A DNA stretch of 64,000 nt from Bacteroidota bacterium. Its GTDB lineage: Bacteria > Bacteroidota > Bacteroidia > CAILMK01 > JACPUW01. The stretch is taken from assembly GCA_016192035.1 (NCBI GenBank), contig JACPUW010000018.1, positions 1 to 64,000 of the forward strand. Reading direction: 5' to 3'. Each line of letters begins with the position of its first letter. Position 1 is the stretch's first letter. A program made the translations under genes and the position numbers. The notes beneath the pieces are model-generated. The model made no database searches, was not told where the DNA came from, and saw nothing but the letters and a program-made list of their open reading frames with translations. This document shows, piece after piece, positions 34,617 to 45,025 of the stretch.

Positions 34617-36005
34617 ATGGCATACGATTTGGCAATTTTGGGTAGCGGCCCTGGTGGCTATGTGGCTGCTATTCGCGCTTCACAACTGGGCCTGAAAACG
34701 GCCATCATTGAACGGGAATCATTGGGTGGCATATGCCTCAACTGGGGCTGTATCCCTACCAAGGCATTGCTCAAATCGGCCCAGGTATTTGGCTATATAG
34801 GCCATGCCGCCGACTTTGGCATAGAGGTAAATGGTGCTTCGGCCAATTTTGGAAATATCATAGCCCGGTCAAGAGGGGTGGCCGAGGGCATGAGCAAGGG
34901 CGTGCAGTTTTTAATGAAAAAGAATAAGATAGATGTGATTAGCGGCACTGGAAAGCTCATTTCCCCAAAGAAAATAGAGGTAACGGCACAGGATGGCAAA
35001 AAAGAGACAGTAGAGGCTGCCCATATCATAGTGGCCACGGGGGCACGGGCCAGGGAGTTGCCGCATATTAAGATTGACGGCAATAAAGTGATTGACTACC
35101 GAAAGGCCATGTCACTGGAAAACCAGCCCAAAAAACTCGTGGTGATGGGTTCAGGGGCTATTGGCTGCGAGTTTGCCTATTTCTACCACAGCTTGGGCAC
35201 CTCGGTCACAATAGTGGAGTACCAATCGCGCATTGTGCCCAACGAAGACGAAGACATATCAAAGGAACTGGCCAGGAATTTCAAGAAACAAGGTATTGAG
35301 ATCATGACAGATGCAGAGGTAACCATGGTGGATACCTCCGGCAGCGGCTGTAGGGTAGAGGTCAAAACCAAGAAAGGCGTAGAAGCTTTGGAATGTGATG
35401 TGGTACTCTCGGCCGTGGGCATTAAATCAAACATAGAAAACATTGGGCTGGAAAACCTGGGCATTAAAACGGAGAGGGATAAGATAGTGGTGGACGACTA
35501 CTACCAAACTACCGTGCCCGGGGTATATGCCATAGGCGACGTGGTACACGGCCCTGCGCTGGCACATGTGGCATCGGCAGAGGGGATCATTTGTGTGGAA
35601 AAAATAGCGGGACACAAGCCAGAACCCCTTAACTACAACAATATACCTGGCTGTACCTACAGCAGCCCCGAGGTAGCCTCCGTGGGCTACACCGAAGCAG
35701 GCGCCAAGGCGGCTGGCTATGAAGTGAAGGTAGGTAAGTTTCCCTTCTCGGCCAGTGGCAAGGCCAAGGCCGCCGGCCACCCAGAGGGATTTGTCAAGGT
35801 GATTTTTGATGCCAAGTACGGAGAGTGGCTCGGCTGCCATATGATAGGCTACAATGTAACCGAAATGGTAGCCGAAGCCGTGGCAGCTAGAAAACTGGAA
35901 ACCACCGGCCACGACATACTGAAAACCGTACACCCCCACCCTACCATGAGCGAGGCCGTGATGGAAGCTACCGCTGCCGCTTATGGTGAGGTTATCCACC
36001 TTTAG
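34617..36005 (+). CDS. lpdA: Dihydrolipoyl dehydrogenase (E3)
   Basis: Encodes 462 aa. This flavoprotein re-oxidises dihydrolipoamide for pyruvate, 2-oxoglutarate and branched-chain dehydrogenases and the glycine cleavage system. FAD-binding GSGPGGYVAAIRASQLG, redox disulfide GGICLNWGCIPTKALL (Cys-x4-Cys), NAD-binding VVMGSGAIGCEFAYFYHSLG, second FAD motif GVYAIGDVVHGPALAHVA, and C-terminal HPHPTMSEAVMEA with the catalytic His. It stands alone with a promoter and a strong terminator. Confidence 0.97.
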   Translation: MAYDLAILGSGPGGYVAAIRASQLGLKTAIIERESLGGICLNWGCIPTKALLKSAQVFGYIGHAADFGIEVNGASANFGNIIARSRGVAEGMSKGVQFLMKKNKIDVISGTGKLISPKKIEVTAQDGKKETVEAAHIIVATGARARELPHIKIDGNKVIDYRKAMSLENQPKKLVVMGSGAIGCEFAYFYHSLGTSVTIVEYQSRIVPNEDEDISKELARNFKKQGIEIMTDAEVTMVDTSGSGCRVEVKTKKGVEALECDVVLSAVGIKSNIENIGLENLGIKTERDKIVVDDYYQTTVPGVYAIGDVVHGPALAHVASAEGIICVEKIAGHKPEPLNYNNIPGCTYSSPEVASVGYTEAGAKAAGYEVKVGKFPFSASGKAKAAGHPEGFVKVIFDAKYGEWLGCHMIGYNVTEMVAEAVAARKLETTGHDILKTVHPHPTMSEAVMEATAAAYGEVIHL

Positions 36006-36023
36006 CAACAAGATTAACCGCGC

Positions 36024-36050
36024 AAAAAAGGGGCTTAAAGCCCCTTTTTT
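36024..36050 (+). terminator. Rho-independent terminator after lpdA
   Basis: Six A, stem GGGGCTT/AAGCCCC, then six T, 19 bp after the lpdA stop. Confidence 0.9.
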
Positions 36051-36153
36051 ATTTTACATTGAAAGAAAATCTTAAATCTGAACCCCACCGGGAAGCGAAT
36101 CAGGGTTTATTTAATAACCTTGCAATCGTATTAACATTAACTTAAACCCAAAC

Positions 36154-38163
36154 ATGAAGAAGATTTACCTCTTTTCGGCCCTTGTAGGACTCGCGTTCCA
36201 GGCATCGGCCCAAACCTTTGTTAGCACCGATCCCTCCAAGCGAAATGCAGTGCTTGAGGAATTTACGGGCATTCACTGCACCTACTGCCCCGACGGGCAC
36301 AAAAGGGCACAGGCACTCAAGGCCGCCAACCCTGACAGGGTGGTGCTGATCAACATCCACCAGGGCAGCTATGCCAATCCAGGTACCGGAGAGCCTGATT
36401 TTAGGACCCAGTGGGGAGACGCCATAGCCGGACAGACCGACCTTACCGGCTACCCTGCCGCCACGGTTAACCGCCAGGTATTTACAGGAAGGTCCATGAG
36501 GGCCGGAACGGCCATGTCCCGTATTGGCACCGGCAATTTGGAGTATTGGAAGCTTAGCGCCGAGGAAGTAATGGCAGAGAATTCACCCGTGAACGTGGCC
36601 ATGAAAACATCCCTTGATATAGACAAGCGTGAGCTGACCATTGAGGTTGAGGTGTATTACACCGGCAATGCCACACAACCTACCAACCGACTGAATGTGG
36701 CCATCTTGCAAAACAACATCTTGGGCCCGCAAACCGGTGCTACCAGTTTTTATCCTGAAAAGGTACTAGACAATGGCCAGTACATACACGCCCACATGCT
36801 GCGCGATTTGCTCACCGGCCAGTGGGGCGAGGTGCTGGACAGCACCAATCCCGGCGCCTTCTATGCCAAGACCTATACCTATAAAATACCTGACAACTTG
36901 AACTCCATTCCGTTTGAAATGCAGTACCTAGAAGTGGCTGTATTTGTGACCGAAACCACCCAGGGTATCATTACCGGCGTGTCGGGTGACGTGGAAATTC
37001 CCGCTGAGTATTTGGCCGACCTATCCGTTGCCAATTCCACCGCCTCTACGGCATCTGACATCTGCGCCGAAACCATTGTCCCCAAGGTAACGGTAACCAA
37101 CGTGACCGATAACGAAATCACCAGCTTTGATATGGTAGCTACGCTCAACGGCACCAAATACACCAAGTCCTTCAGCGGCACCCTGGCCAAAGGACAATCT
37201 ACTGACATAGAGTGGGACGAACTGGCCCTGCCTGGTGGCACCTACGCCTTTACCATTGGCAGCCCTAGCAATGTAAACGGAGGCAACATGCTTGACCCCA
37301 ATTTCTTAAACTCCAAAGAAATAGGCATAAGCGGGTATTCCTTCCTTCCCGATGCACTCAAATTCCCATTTATTGCATCCTTTGAAGGCACTATGCCTTA
37401 CCACACCGGATTTGATTACTCCAAAAACGCGGCATGGGGCATGAGTACCTCATCCAGCCAAATAGGGGCCAAAGGTTCAAGGGGTGCCGTAATGTACTAC
37501 ATCCACGACACTTGGAGGGTTGCAGGTGTCCCAGCCGATATGCTTATTGGAAGGGTTGATTTATCGCAAGTTCCCAACCCTTTCGTTACCTATTACTACG
37601 CCTATAGCGATGCAAGTTATGGTGGCACACCCCCTACCGTTGAGATACACGTGTCAAATGACTGTGGTTCTTCATGGTCTAAGGTTTCTTCGCTTACCCC
37701 CGATGAAACAGGTGAACCATCACAAGTAGGATATCTCTACCAACCTGCTACCAACCACTACCGCTGGGTTAGCGTGCCTCTTTCAAATTTTGGAGATGAA
37801 GAAGTCATTGTAAAGCTTTCGGTAATACCGGGAAGCACCGGAAACTCCCTATGGATTGATGAGGTGTCCTTAATAGACGATGCCAGCTCAATTGATGCAC
37901 CCGCACCGATTGACTTCTCCATTTTCCCAAATCCATTTGAGAATGACATGAATGTTTCATTCAAATTGGAAAACGAGCAACCCATAGAAGTAAAGGTATA
38001 TGATGCTACCGGACGTATGGTGCTCAACGGCAACCGTGAGGTGCTTGGCCAAGGCAGCCATGTGCTCAACCTCAAGACCGATGGCCTGGAGCAAGGCGTG
38101 TATGTAGTTAAAGTGGAATCGGACAATACGGTCCTTTCACAAGAGGTCATCATGAAGCGCTGA
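36154..38163 (+). CDS. Omp28-related T9SS-secreted protein with thioredoxin-like domain
   Basis: Encodes 669 aa. The signal peptide MKKIYLFSALVGLAFQASAQ is followed by a thioredoxin-like domain (about 25-260) with a redox motif in EFTGIHCTYCPDGHKRAQAL (CTYC, the Omp28 pattern). It continues into Ig-like or CARDB-type segments (about 270-400), a jelly-roll-like region, and a type A T9SS sorting domain from FSIFPNPFENDMNVSF to the end EVIMKR. It is exported through T9SS and probably bound to the cell surface. A role in outside-facing thiol chemistry is inferred from the CxxC. It is monocistronic with its own terminator. Confidence 0.9.
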   Translation: MKKIYLFSALVGLAFQASAQTFVSTDPSKRNAVLEEFTGIHCTYCPDGHKRAQALKAANPDRVVLINIHQGSYANPGTGEPDFRTQWGDAIAGQTDLTGYPAATVNRQVFTGRSMRAGTAMSRIGTGNLEYWKLSAEEVMAENSPVNVAMKTSLDIDKRELTIEVEVYYTGNATQPTNRLNVAILQNNILGPQTGATSFYPEKVLDNGQYIHAHMLRDLLTGQWGEVLDSTNPGAFYAKTYTYKIPDNLNSIPFEMQYLEVAVFVTETTQGIITGVSGDVEIPAEYLADLSVANSTASTASDICAETIVPKVTVTNVTDNEITSFDMVATLNGTKYTKSFSGTLAKGQSTDIEWDELALPGGTYAFTIGSPSNVNGGNMLDPNFLNSKEIGISGYSFLPDALKFPFIASFEGTMPYHTGFDYSKNAAWGMSTSSSQIGAKGSRGAVMYYIHDTWRVAGVPADMLIGRVDLSQVPNPFVTYYYAYSDASYGGTPPTVEIHVSNDCGSSWSKVSSLTPDETGEPSQVGYLYQPATNHYRWVSVPLSNFGDEEVIVKLSVIPGSTGNSLWIDEVSLIDDASSIDAPAPIDFSIFPNPFENDMNVSFKLENEQPIEVKVYDATGRMVLNGNREVLGQGSHVLNLKTDGLEQGVYVVKVESDNTVLSQEVIMKR

Positions 38164-38188
38164 TTTTTCTATTCGCTTAATTTTTTTG

Positions 38189-38218
38189 GCCACCCTGTAC
38201 ATACAGGGTGGCTTTTTT
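38189..38218 (+). terminator. Rho-independent terminator after the Omp28-like gene
   Basis: An 11-bp stem, GCCACCCTGTA/TACAGGGTGGC, with a 2-base centre is followed by six T. It lies 10 bp before the next start, so the downstream gene needs its own signal or readthrough. Confidence 0.9.
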
Positions 38219-38228
38219 ATTTTGTGCC

Positions 38229-38759
38229 ATGATCGTGGATATTGGCAATGGATACCGACTGGGGCCTTGGTCCACCAAGGATGTACCGGCACTAACGGGC
38301 TATATGAACAACAAGGATGTGGTAGCGCACTTTTTAGACCTTCCGCAGCCCTATGGCAAATCAGAGGCCAGTGCTTGGATCAAGGATGGTTTGGCTTACC
38401 ATAAAGCCTTCCTTCACCACATGCACCTGTGCATAAGGAGCCCACAGGGCTTTCCTGTGGGCGGCATAGGCAAAAAGCTGTTTCGCGGGGGTGCGTTTGC
38501 CCATGTTGCCGAAATTGGCTATTGGGTATCGCCCCACCTATGGGGCCAAGGGATAGCCACGGGAGCCGTTAAAGCCTATACCGCACATCTCCTACATAAT
38601 GAAGGATTTGAAAGGATCATCGCCATGCCCTTTGTGCACAACTTGGCATCGGCCAGGGTACTGGATAAGTGTGGCTACTTGTTAGAGGGCATTCTCAATA
38701 AGTTTGTGGGTAAAAATGGGAGGTTTATAGACGCAAAACTGTACGCCTTCCTGAAGTAA
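38229..38759 (+). CDS. GNAT N-acetyltransferase (RimJ/RimL type)
   Basis: Encodes 176 aa from ATG 38229. The acetyl-CoA-binding GNAT core is visible: [24 protein letters not shown] (motif A, with the Q/R-x-x-G-x-A/G loop as GQGIATG) and [21 protein letters not shown] (motif B). The pattern fits the protein alpha-amino or amino-acid acetyltransferases of COG1670; the substrate is unknown. The stop overlaps the next ATG (TAATG), so it is coupled to the carboxylase gene. Confidence 0.9.
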   Translation: MIVDIGNGYRLGPWSTKDVPALTGYMNNKDVVAHFLDLPQPYGKSEASAWIKDGLAYHKAFLHHMHLCIRSPQGFPVGGIGKKLFRGGAFAHVAEIGYWVSPHLWGQGIATGAVKAYTAHLLHNEGFERIIAMPFVHNLASARVLDKCGYLLEGILNKFVGKNGRFIDAKLYAFLK

Positions 38760-40303
38760 TGCACATGGACAGACATACCATCCTGCTCAAGAAACGGACT
38801 GAAAGCCAGCTAGGCGGCGGTGAAGAACGGATAGCATCACAACATAGCAAGGGCAAGCTCACGGCCAGGGAACGGCTTCACTTCTTGCTGGATGAGGGAT
38901 CCTTTCAAGAAATAGGCGCTTTTGTAACCCACCGGAGCACCCAGTTTGGGTTAGAACGCCAGAAATTCCTGGGCGATGGGGTTATAACCGGCTATGGCAC
39001 CATCAACCAACGACTGGTGTATGTTTTTTCTCAAGACTTTACGGTATTTGGTGGTTCGCTGAGCGAGGCACATGCCGAAAAGATTTGCAAAATCATGGAC
39101 CTGGCCCTGCAAAACGGCGCCCCGGTCATTGGCCTAAATGATTCGGGTGGCGCGCGCATACAGGAGGGGGTGGTTTCCCTGGCCGGATATGCCGATATAT
39201 TTTACCGCAATACGCGGGCATCAGGCGTGGTACCCCAAATTTCGGCCATCATGGGGCCCTGCGCCGGTGGCGCGGTATATTCTCCTGCCATCACCGATTT
39301 TGTGTGTATGGTGGAGCAAACCTCCTACATGTTTGTGACCGGGCCCAACGTGGTTAAAACCGTGACCCACGAAAACGTGACGAGTGAAGAGCTGGGCGGT
39401 TCCTCGGCACATGCAGTTAAGTCAGGGGTAACCCACCTGACCGCGCCAAACGAAATGGACTGCCTACAGAAGCTGCGCCAACTACTGGGCTATATGCCCC
39501 AAAACTGCGAAGAAAAAGCCCCTGGCAAGCCCTATGACATGGGCCAGGAACAACGCCCCGGACTTAACCACCTGGTACCCAACAATGCCAACCAGCCCTA
39601 TGACATGCGCGAGGTGATAGACGGATGCCTGGACACAGAGTCCTTTATGGAAATACATAAGGACTACGCCGAGAACATAGTGGTGGGCTTTGGCCGATTG
39701 GCTGGCCGGAGCATTGGCGTGGTAGCCAACCAACCCGCCTACTTGGCAGGAGTGCTTGACAACAATGCCTCCATGAAGGGGGCGCGGTTTGTGCGATTCT
39801 GTGATGCATTCAACATTCCATTGCTGGTGTTTGAAGACGTGCCAGGATTCTTGCCCGGCACTGACCAAGAATGGAACGGGATCATTAAAAACGGGGCCAA
39901 GTTGCTTTATGCCTTTTGTGAAGCTACCGTGCCCCGTATTACCGTCATCACACGGAAAGCCTATGGCGGAGCTTATGATGTGATGAATTCCAAGCATATA
40001 GGAGCTGACCTGAATTTTGCTTGGCCCACGGCCGAAATAGCCGTAATGGGCGCAAAGGGAGCCGCTGAAATAATCTTTAGGGCCGAGATAAAAAATGCCA
40101 GTGACCCTGCCGCCAAACTGGCCGAACTGGAAGCGGCTTACAATGAAGAATTTGCACATCCATACAAAGCAGCCGAACGCGGATACATAGATGAAGTCAT
40201 CTTGCCAGAGGAAACCCGTGAAAAATTGATACGCGGTTTTGCCATGCTCGAAAACAAAGTGGATTCCCTGCCAAGGAAAAAACATGGCAACATACCCTTA
40301 TAG
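38759..40303 (+). CDS. Acyl-CoA carboxylase carboxyltransferase (propionyl-CoA carboxylase beta type)
   Basis: Encodes 514 aa. Two crotonase-like halves of a biotin-dependent carboxyltransferase: [41 protein letters not shown] and [20 protein letters not shown] (N-half), then [19 protein letters not shown] and [21 protein letters not shown] (C-half). It fits propionyl-, methylcrotonyl- or general acyl-CoA carboxylase beta subunits; the acyl preference is not decided by the sequence. The biotin carboxylase/carrier subunit is not adjacent. Confidence 0.92.
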   Translation: MHMDRHTILLKKRTESQLGGGEERIASQHSKGKLTARERLHFLLDEGSFQEIGAFVTHRSTQFGLERQKFLGDGVITGYGTINQRLVYVFSQDFTVFGGSLSEAHAEKICKIMDLALQNGAPVIGLNDSGGARIQEGVVSLAGYADIFYRNTRASGVVPQISAIMGPCAGGAVYSPAITDFVCMVEQTSYMFVTGPNVVKTVTHENVTSEELGGSSAHAVKSGVTHLTAPNEMDCLQKLRQLLGYMPQNCEEKAPGKPYDMGQEQRPGLNHLVPNNANQPYDMREVIDGCLDTESFMEIHKDYAENIVVGFGRLAGRSIGVVANQPAYLAGVLDNNASMKGARFVRFCDAFNIPLLVFEDVPGFLPGTDQEWNGIIKNGAKLLYAFCEATVPRITVITRKAYGGAYDVMNSKHIGADLNFAWPTAEIAVMGAKGAAEIIFRAEIKNASDPAAKLAELEAAYNEEFAHPYKAAERGYIDEVILPEETREKLIRGFAMLENKVDSLPRKKHGNIPL

Positions 40304-40811
40304 CTTCAATCCCCTAAGGGAAAAATGGTTATTCCTCCCTTTGTTTTGGGCGGCCATCTATCCTGTCTATGGCCAAGACAGGTATATGATCGCGCTCGAT
40401 AAATCAGATGGTAGCCGTACGGAACACATTATCAAAGGCATGGAGATAATTTACTTACTGGAAGGGCAGGATGCCAAAAAAGGGCGCATCACAGCTATAC
40501 ATGCCGACATGGTCTATACCAAGCACGACTCCTTTAGCATGGACCGTGTTCGGTTTATAGGGTATGAATACCACTATGTTACTATGGGCCGATGGGCAGC
40601 CAAGGTGGTGTATGTGGGTTCTATTGTCAATCTTTTCTTGGCCTACCTGGTGTACACCAATGCTCCAGTCTATTTACAGCCGGTAGGCGATGTATTAGCC
40701 GCCCTGGGACTGGTCCCCATGGTGCTGTCAAAACAGTGGATAGACCATGCGGACTATCACATGTTCGATTGCAGCCTTCAGTGGCGTGCATACATTACAG
40801 TGTATCCATGA
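40284..40811 (+). CDS. Hypothetical secreted or membrane protein
   Basis: Encodes 175 aa from ATG 40284, which overlaps the carboxylase stop by 20 bp. Longer starts overlap still more. An N-terminal signal ([19 protein letters not shown]) is followed by a short beta-like region ([19 protein letters not shown]) and two hydrophobic segments ([17 protein letters not shown] and [13 protein letters not shown]). No family is recognised. It may be translationally coupled to the carboxylase. Confidence 0.65.
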   Translation: MATYPYSFNPLREKWLFLPLFWAAIYPVYGQDRYMIALDKSDGSRTEHIIKGMEIIYLLEGQDAKKGRITAIHADMVYTKHDSFSMDRVRFIGYEYHYVTMGRWAAKVVYVGSIVNLFLAYLVYTNAPVYLQPVGDVLAALGLVPMVLSKQWIDHADYHMFDCSLQWRAYITVYP

Positions 40812-40827
40812 TGTTGCACCAAAAGAA

Positions 40828-40860
40828 TTTGCAAGTATTGTCCTTGACTTACTACTTTTG
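40828..40860 (+). promoter_or_regulatory. Promoter of tRNA-Arg(ACG)
   Basis: TTTG at 40828-40831 and TACTTTTG at 40853-40860 are separated by 21 bp, 11 bp before the tRNA. Confidence 0.75.
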
Positions 40861-40871
40861 CGCACAGTTTA

Positions 40872-40945
40872 GGCCTCGTAGCTCAACTGAATAGAGCATC
40901 AGATTACGGCTCTGAAGGTTTCAGGTTTGAATCCTGACGAGGTCA
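40872..40945 (+). tRNA. tRNA-Arg (ACG)
   Basis: Acceptor GGCCTCG/CGAGGTC, D stem GCTC/GAGC, anticodon stem TCAGA/TCTGA with loop TTACGGC (ACG, A34 expected to become inosine), T arm TCAGG-TTTGAAT-CCTGA. Confidence 0.95.
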
Positions 40946-40964
40946 CACATAGACGCAAATTTGG

Positions 40965-40999
40965 CCCCTGTAAATCTTCGGTTTGCAGGGGTTTTTTGT
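40965..40999 (+). terminator. Terminator after tRNA-Arg(ACG)
   Basis: Stem CCCCTG/CAGGGG, extended by TAAA/TTTG pairs, then TTTTTTG. Confidence 0.8.
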
Positions 41000-41076
41000 T
41001 TAATGGGGGCTATGCCCTCTACCGCCAATGCTCCTTGCAGCGCCGATTGTCCGCATTCGCAAGGCGGGCCTTTCAT

Positions 41077-41535
41077 TTATCCTTCATTGCCAAATATCCC
41101 CAGTTCACGCTCCATTCTTTTCCTGGTAGGGCGTACCCCCAGGAGCTGAACGGTCATCAACAATGCCATGGCAATGCTGTAGTTGCTACCTGTGACCTGG
41201 TAACTTGTCCATGCAAATAGGGCTGGGCCTTCAAGCATGGAAAATAGGATAATGTTGGCCGTGGTGAATTCTGCCAATTTACTGTTTTCCTGTACTATAT
41301 GCGGAATTAGCTGGATTTTCTTGCGCTTGAGCACATACCCCAACACCGAAAAAACCACCACCACGAACGTGATGGCCATGAGCATGGGCAATGCAATCTC
41401 TTTTTGCACATGGGCACTTGAGGGGCGTGCCACAAACACCAGCACCAAGCCCAGTAGCGATGGCCCTATGACCAAGGCCGCATGTATGATCCTGATATTC
41501 TTTAGTGTTTTCTCGTACATGTTTTGGTCTTCCAT
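41077..41535 (-). CDS. Four-helix membrane protein, function unknown
   Basis: Encodes 152 aa from ATG 41535 (MEDQNMYEKTLKNIRIIHAA). Four hydrophobic helices are visible: HAALVIGPSLLGLVLVFVA, LPMLMAITFVVVVFSVLGYV, FTTANIILFSMLEGPALFAW and SIAMALLMTVQLLGV. A basic C-terminus (RPTRKRMERELGI) follows. The layout is like many small inner-membrane proteins of Bacteroidota; no family assignment. A minus-strand TACATTTG box at 41559-41566 could be its promoter. The 215-bp gap to selD holds nothing else recognisable. Confidence 0.7.
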   Translation of the reverse strand: MEDQNMYEKTLKNIRIIHAALVIGPSLLGLVLVFVARPSSAHVQKEIALPMLMAITFVVVVFSVLGYVLKRKKIQLIPHIVQENSKLAEFTTANIILFSMLEGPALFAWTSYQVTGSNYSIAMALLMTVQLLGVRPTRKRMERELGIFGNEG

Positions 41536-41750
41536 ACAATACGTATTTCTATTTGTTCCAAATGTATTTATGCCTGTCAAAATGCTTATTGCAGGCATGA
41601 ACATCTGTAGTAAAACTGTGGTATTGTCAACCATCGATTTGTACCGGGCTACCCTGGCGCTCGCGGATTCACACTTTATGAGCGCATTGCCATTAACAAG
41701 CTTGCATTCGTAATTCCCGCCCCATCATTCCACAGGTGACGGCGCGCGGG

Positions 41751-42779
41751 CTATTCCAGTTCCACCATTGCCCTTGCAGGGGGCCGCATATGTCCTATGC
41801 GGTAAGCTGGCACATTTTCCCGCCCCAGTAGGCGCTCCAAATCAGGGGCATGCACGGGGTCCACGGCGATTAACAGGCCGCCACTGGTCTGGGGATCGGC
41901 CAGTACGCACCTGGCTTGCATGTCCATAGCCCCCATGCGGTGCCCATAGCTTGACCAATTGCGCTCCGTACCCCCAGGCACTGCCCCTTGGCCCAGGTAG
42001 CCAATCGCGCCATCCAGGATGGGTATTTTATCCCAGTACACCGTGGCACTCACGCCGCTACCCTGGCACATCTCGCCCAAATGTCCCAGTAGGCCAAAAC
42101 CGGTCACGTCGGTAAGGGCATGGACATAACCCATGCCGCCCAACAGCGCGCCTATGTGGTTGGGCTTGGTCATCCAGCCTATTGCTTGGGCCATATGTGC
42201 TTCAGTGGCCATGCCTTTTTTTTGGGCCGTAGTCACTATGCCTATGCCCAGGGGCTTGGTTAGGTATAGGGCGTCGCCTTCCTTTGCCCCGTCATTGGTC
42301 TTTATGGCGCCCTTGTTCACCAAACCGGTGACTGCCAGTCCAAAAATGGGCTCGGGGGTATCTATGGAATGGCCACCGGCCAGTGGCATGCCCACGGCGG
42401 CGCAAACCTCCATGGCGCCGCGCATAACCTGGCCGGCTAGCTGTGCGGGCAGCAAGGATACTGGCCATCCCAGTATAGCTATGGCCATGAGCGGCTTACC
42501 GCCCATAGCATAGACATCGCTCACGGCATTTGCCGCCGCTATCCGCCCAAAATCAAAGGCATCGTCCACTATGGGCATGAAAAAGTCGGTGGTTGAAATC
42601 ACCGCCTTGCCTTCTCCCAGGTCAAAAACTGCCGCATCATCGCGCCCGGCATTGCCTACCAGCAAACCCGGATACACCGCTTGGTCGCGGGTGGATGACA
42701 AAATACGGTCGAGCACCTCAGGTGATATTTTGCATCCACAGCCCGCGCCGTGGCTGTATGAAGTAAGTTTTATGTCCAT
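41751..42779 (-). CDS. selD: Selenide, water dikinase (selenophosphate synthetase)
   Basis: Encodes 342 aa. It makes selenophosphate from selenide and ATP. The catalytic segment is intact near the N-terminus, [11 protein letters not shown], with Cys (not selenocysteine) at the active position and the essential Lys two residues on. Further family marks: [40 protein letters not shown] (ATP/Mg site) and [21 protein letters not shown]. It sits 8 bp after mnmH on the same strand. No selA, selB or tRNA-Sec is in the window, so tRNA 2-selenouridine is the visible use. Confidence 0.96.
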   Translation of the reverse strand: MDIKLTSYSHGAGCGCKISPEVLDRILSSTRDQAVYPGLLVGNAGRDDAAVFDLGEGKAVISTTDFFMPIVDDAFDFGRIAAANAVSDVYAMGGKPLMAIAILGWPVSLLPAQLAGQVMRGAMEVCAAVGMPLAGGHSIDTPEPIFGLAVTGLVNKGAIKTNDGAKEGDALYLTKPLGIGIVTTAQKKGMATEAHMAQAIGWMTKPNHIGALLGGMGYVHALTDVTGFGLLGHLGEMCQGSGVSATVYWDKIPILDGAIGYLGQGAVPGGTERNWSSYGHRMGAMDMQARCVLADPQTSGGLLIAVDPVHAPDLERLLGRENVPAYRIGHMRPPARAMVELE

Positions 42780-42787
42780 ATTTTCAG

Positions 42788-43810
42788 CTATATCATATCT
42801 ATCAATTCCTTGGCTATTGTTTCATCGTTGGCATCAGGCCCATAGGCCAAGTGGGTGACCATATGTGGCGGGCGCGTGTTAAATGCCGCCAAATACGCCC
42901 TGTCATAGTAGGCCAATACCAGTTGGCATACCTGGCGCAAGTCCTGTCGCCCCAGGGCCTCCAGGCAGCGCTTATGGGCATCAGGCCCCAGGCGCTTTTT
43001 GATCTTTCCTATGGATTCGGCCAGGCTTGCGGCAGGATACTGGCCATAGTGCTGCATGAGATGCGCGGTGCGGTGCTCCAGGCAGCGGTCCAAAAAAAAG
43101 GCCCTGGCCTCTCTCCGTTGGTCGTTAAACGCATTGGGCAAGAACACCCTGCCTATGTTGCGGCTCTCATCTTCTATCCATATGGGCTTAGTAAGGTCTA
43201 GTTGCTTTATGGCATGAAACAAGAGGTTTTCAAACATTTCTACGCTGGGTTGAGTCCCCTGTCCAAGGGCACCAAAAGCCGAGCCCTTGTGTTGGGCCAG
43301 TGCTTCTAGGTCAATGACTTGTGCCCCCAAGGCCGCCAGGATCCGGAGTATCTCTGTCTTGGAACTCCCCGTGTAGCCTCCCAAGACCACCAGGGGCAGT
43401 GGCGTATGGAAATATGCCTGGACCAACCGCCTATACGCCTTATACCCTCCCTGCAATACCACCACTTGAACACCCACGGTTTCAAACAACCAAGCCATGC
43501 TATGGCTCCTCATGCCTCCCCGCCAGCAGTACACTGCCAGTTGCCCTTCAGCGCCAGCCAATTGCCTGGCCAGGCTAGCCATTTGCGCCATTTTGGGCCC
43601 TACCAATTCCAAACCCCTGTTTACCGCCATTACCCTACCCTCTTGCTTATACAGGGTGCCCACTTCCTTTCTCTCCCAGTCATTGAGCAAGGGAATATTC
43701 ACTGCACCAGGCAGATGGCCATGCGCAAATTCCCCTTGAGACCGCACATCAACCACCGGTATGCGGGTGCTATGTTCAACAAATTCATGCGGGGTACAAA
43801 TTCTAGGCAT
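42788..43810 (-). CDS. mnmH: tRNA 2-selenouridine synthase
   Basis: Encodes 340 aa (also called selU or ybbB). It replaces sulfur by selenium at the wobble 2-thiouridine of tRNAs for Lys, Glu and Gln, using selenophosphate from SelD. An N-terminal rhodanese domain (about 1-130) holds the catalytic Cys in [18 protein letters not shown]-loop domain follows ([17 protein letters not shown]) for the geranyl/selenation chemistry. It is the first gene of a two-gene selenium operon. Confidence 0.95.
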   Translation of the reverse strand: MPRICTPHEFVEHSTRIPVVDVRSQGEFAHGHLPGAVNIPLLNDWERKEVGTLYKQEGRVMAVNRGLELVGPKMAQMASLARQLAGAEGQLAVYCWRGGMRSHSMAWLFETVGVQVVVLQGGYKAYRRLVQAYFHTPLPLVVLGGYTGSSKTEILRILAALGAQVIDLEALAQHKGSAFGALGQGTQPSVEMFENLLFHAIKQLDLTKPIWIEDESRNIGRVFLPNAFNDQRREARAFFLDRCLEHRTAHLMQHYGQYPAASLAESIGKIKKRLGPDAHKRCLEALGRQDLRQVCQLVLAYYDRAYLAAFNTRPPHMVTHLAYGPDANDETIAKELIDMI

Positions 43811-43957
43811 ATGGGCCCTTTACGGTTCGCGAAGGTATTGTTGCCGTACCCCATGGATGTCCGCTTGCAAGCATCACCCAAGTCAAATCGCGGCCTTTTG
43901 GGTTTGGATGCTAATTTTACCCCCTGCTACTAATGCGTGTTGGTACACCCATATAGA

Positions 43958-43972
43958 TTGGCATCTTGCCAA
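43958..43972. promoter_or_regulatory. Inverted repeat upstream of paaA
   Basis: TTGGCA-TCT-TGCCAA, a 6-bp-arm palindrome 50 bp before the paaA start. It is a candidate operator for the paa genes. The rest of the 210-bp gap between mnmH and paaA shows no gene. Confidence 0.35.
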
Positions 43973-44022
43973 CAATATAGGGTACCTACCGGTTAGCAAG
44001 CATAGCCAATAATCAAGCAAAC

Positions 44023-45009
44023 ATGTACGGAGGCGGATACTTACCAGACGACCAGAAGCGGCATTTGCCCATAGCCGAAGACCCGGATAAACTTGCGGCC
44101 TTTGAGACCCGCATAGACCGGGGCGATAAGGTGGAACCCCAGGATTGGATGCCCACGGAATACCGCAAACAGCTCATACGCATGATAGAACAACATGCGC
44201 ACTCAGAAATCATAGGGGCACTGCCCGAGGGCACCTGGATTACCCGGGCTCCAGGGTTCAAGCGAAAAATGGCCATAATGGCCAAGGTGCAAGACGAGAT
44301 AGGCCATGCCCAGCTCTTGTATGCCGCCGCCGAAACCCTTGGCAAAACGCGTGAGGCCATGATCAATGACCTTATCAATGGCAAGAGCAAGTACAGCAAC
44401 GTGTTCAATTATCCGGCTGAAACCTGGAGCGATATAGCCGTGATCGGTTTTCTTATAGATGCAGCGGCCATAGTAAACCAAACCCTGAATGCCAAGGGGT
44501 CTTATGGCCCATACTGCAGGGCCCTGGAGCGGATATGCTATGAAGAGGCGTTTCACCTCAAGCAAGGGCATGACGCCTTTGTGGCCCTAGCCACCGGCAC
44601 AGAACGTTCGCGCAGTGAGTTACAGGCAGCCCTAAACCGCTGGTGGAAACCCATCATGCATTTCTTTGGCCCGTCTGACAAGGCTTCGGTGCATAGCGAA
44701 AAACTCATGCGCTGGAAAGTGAAAATGGCATCGAACGACGATATGAGGAACCAGTTCCTGGACATGTACGTGCCACGGATTTGGGAGCTTGACCTCACCC
44801 TGCCCGACCCAGAGTTGCGAAAGGATTCAGATACGGGCGTTTGGCTTTTTGGCGACCCCGATTGGAATGAATTCTTTGAAGTGATAAAAGGAAATGGCCC
44901 TTGCAATGCCGAACGGTTGGCTGTGAGGCGCTGGGCTGAGGAGAAAGGGGAATGGGTGAAACGCGCCCTGCGCCCCCGCAATGAAATTTACGTTACCCCA
45001 CTGGCATAA
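44023..45009 (+). CDS. paaA: 1,2-phenylacetyl-CoA epoxidase subunit A
   Basis: Encodes 328 aa, the catalytic di-iron subunit that epoxidises the ring of phenylacetyl-CoA in aerobic phenylacetate degradation. Ferritin-like ligand pairs are visible: [30 protein letters not shown] (ExxH) and [13 protein letters not shown] (ExxxH). Length is near the E. coli protein (309 aa). It is the first of three paa genes on the plus strand. Confidence 0.95.
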   Translation: MYGGGYLPDDQKRHLPIAEDPDKLAAFETRIDRGDKVEPQDWMPTEYRKQLIRMIEQHAHSEIIGALPEGTWITRAPGFKRKMAIMAKVQDEIGHAQLLYAAAETLGKTREAMINDLINGKSKYSNVFNYPAETWSDIAVIGFLIDAAAIVNQTLNAKGSYGPYCRALERICYEEAFHLKQGHDAFVALATGTERSRSELQAALNRWWKPIMHFFGPSDKASVHSEKLMRWKVKMASNDDMRNQFLDMYVPRIWELDLTLPDPELRKDSDTGVWLFGDPDWNEFFEVIKGNGPCNAERLAVRRWAEEKGEWVKRALRPRNEIYVTPLA

Positions 45010-45025
45010 ATACTTCACCCATAAC

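Noticed and set aside
38229-40303. GNAT and carboxylase as a biotin-dependent multi-subunit operon
   Set aside because: No biotin carboxylase or carrier is present; the two genes are only translationally coupled.
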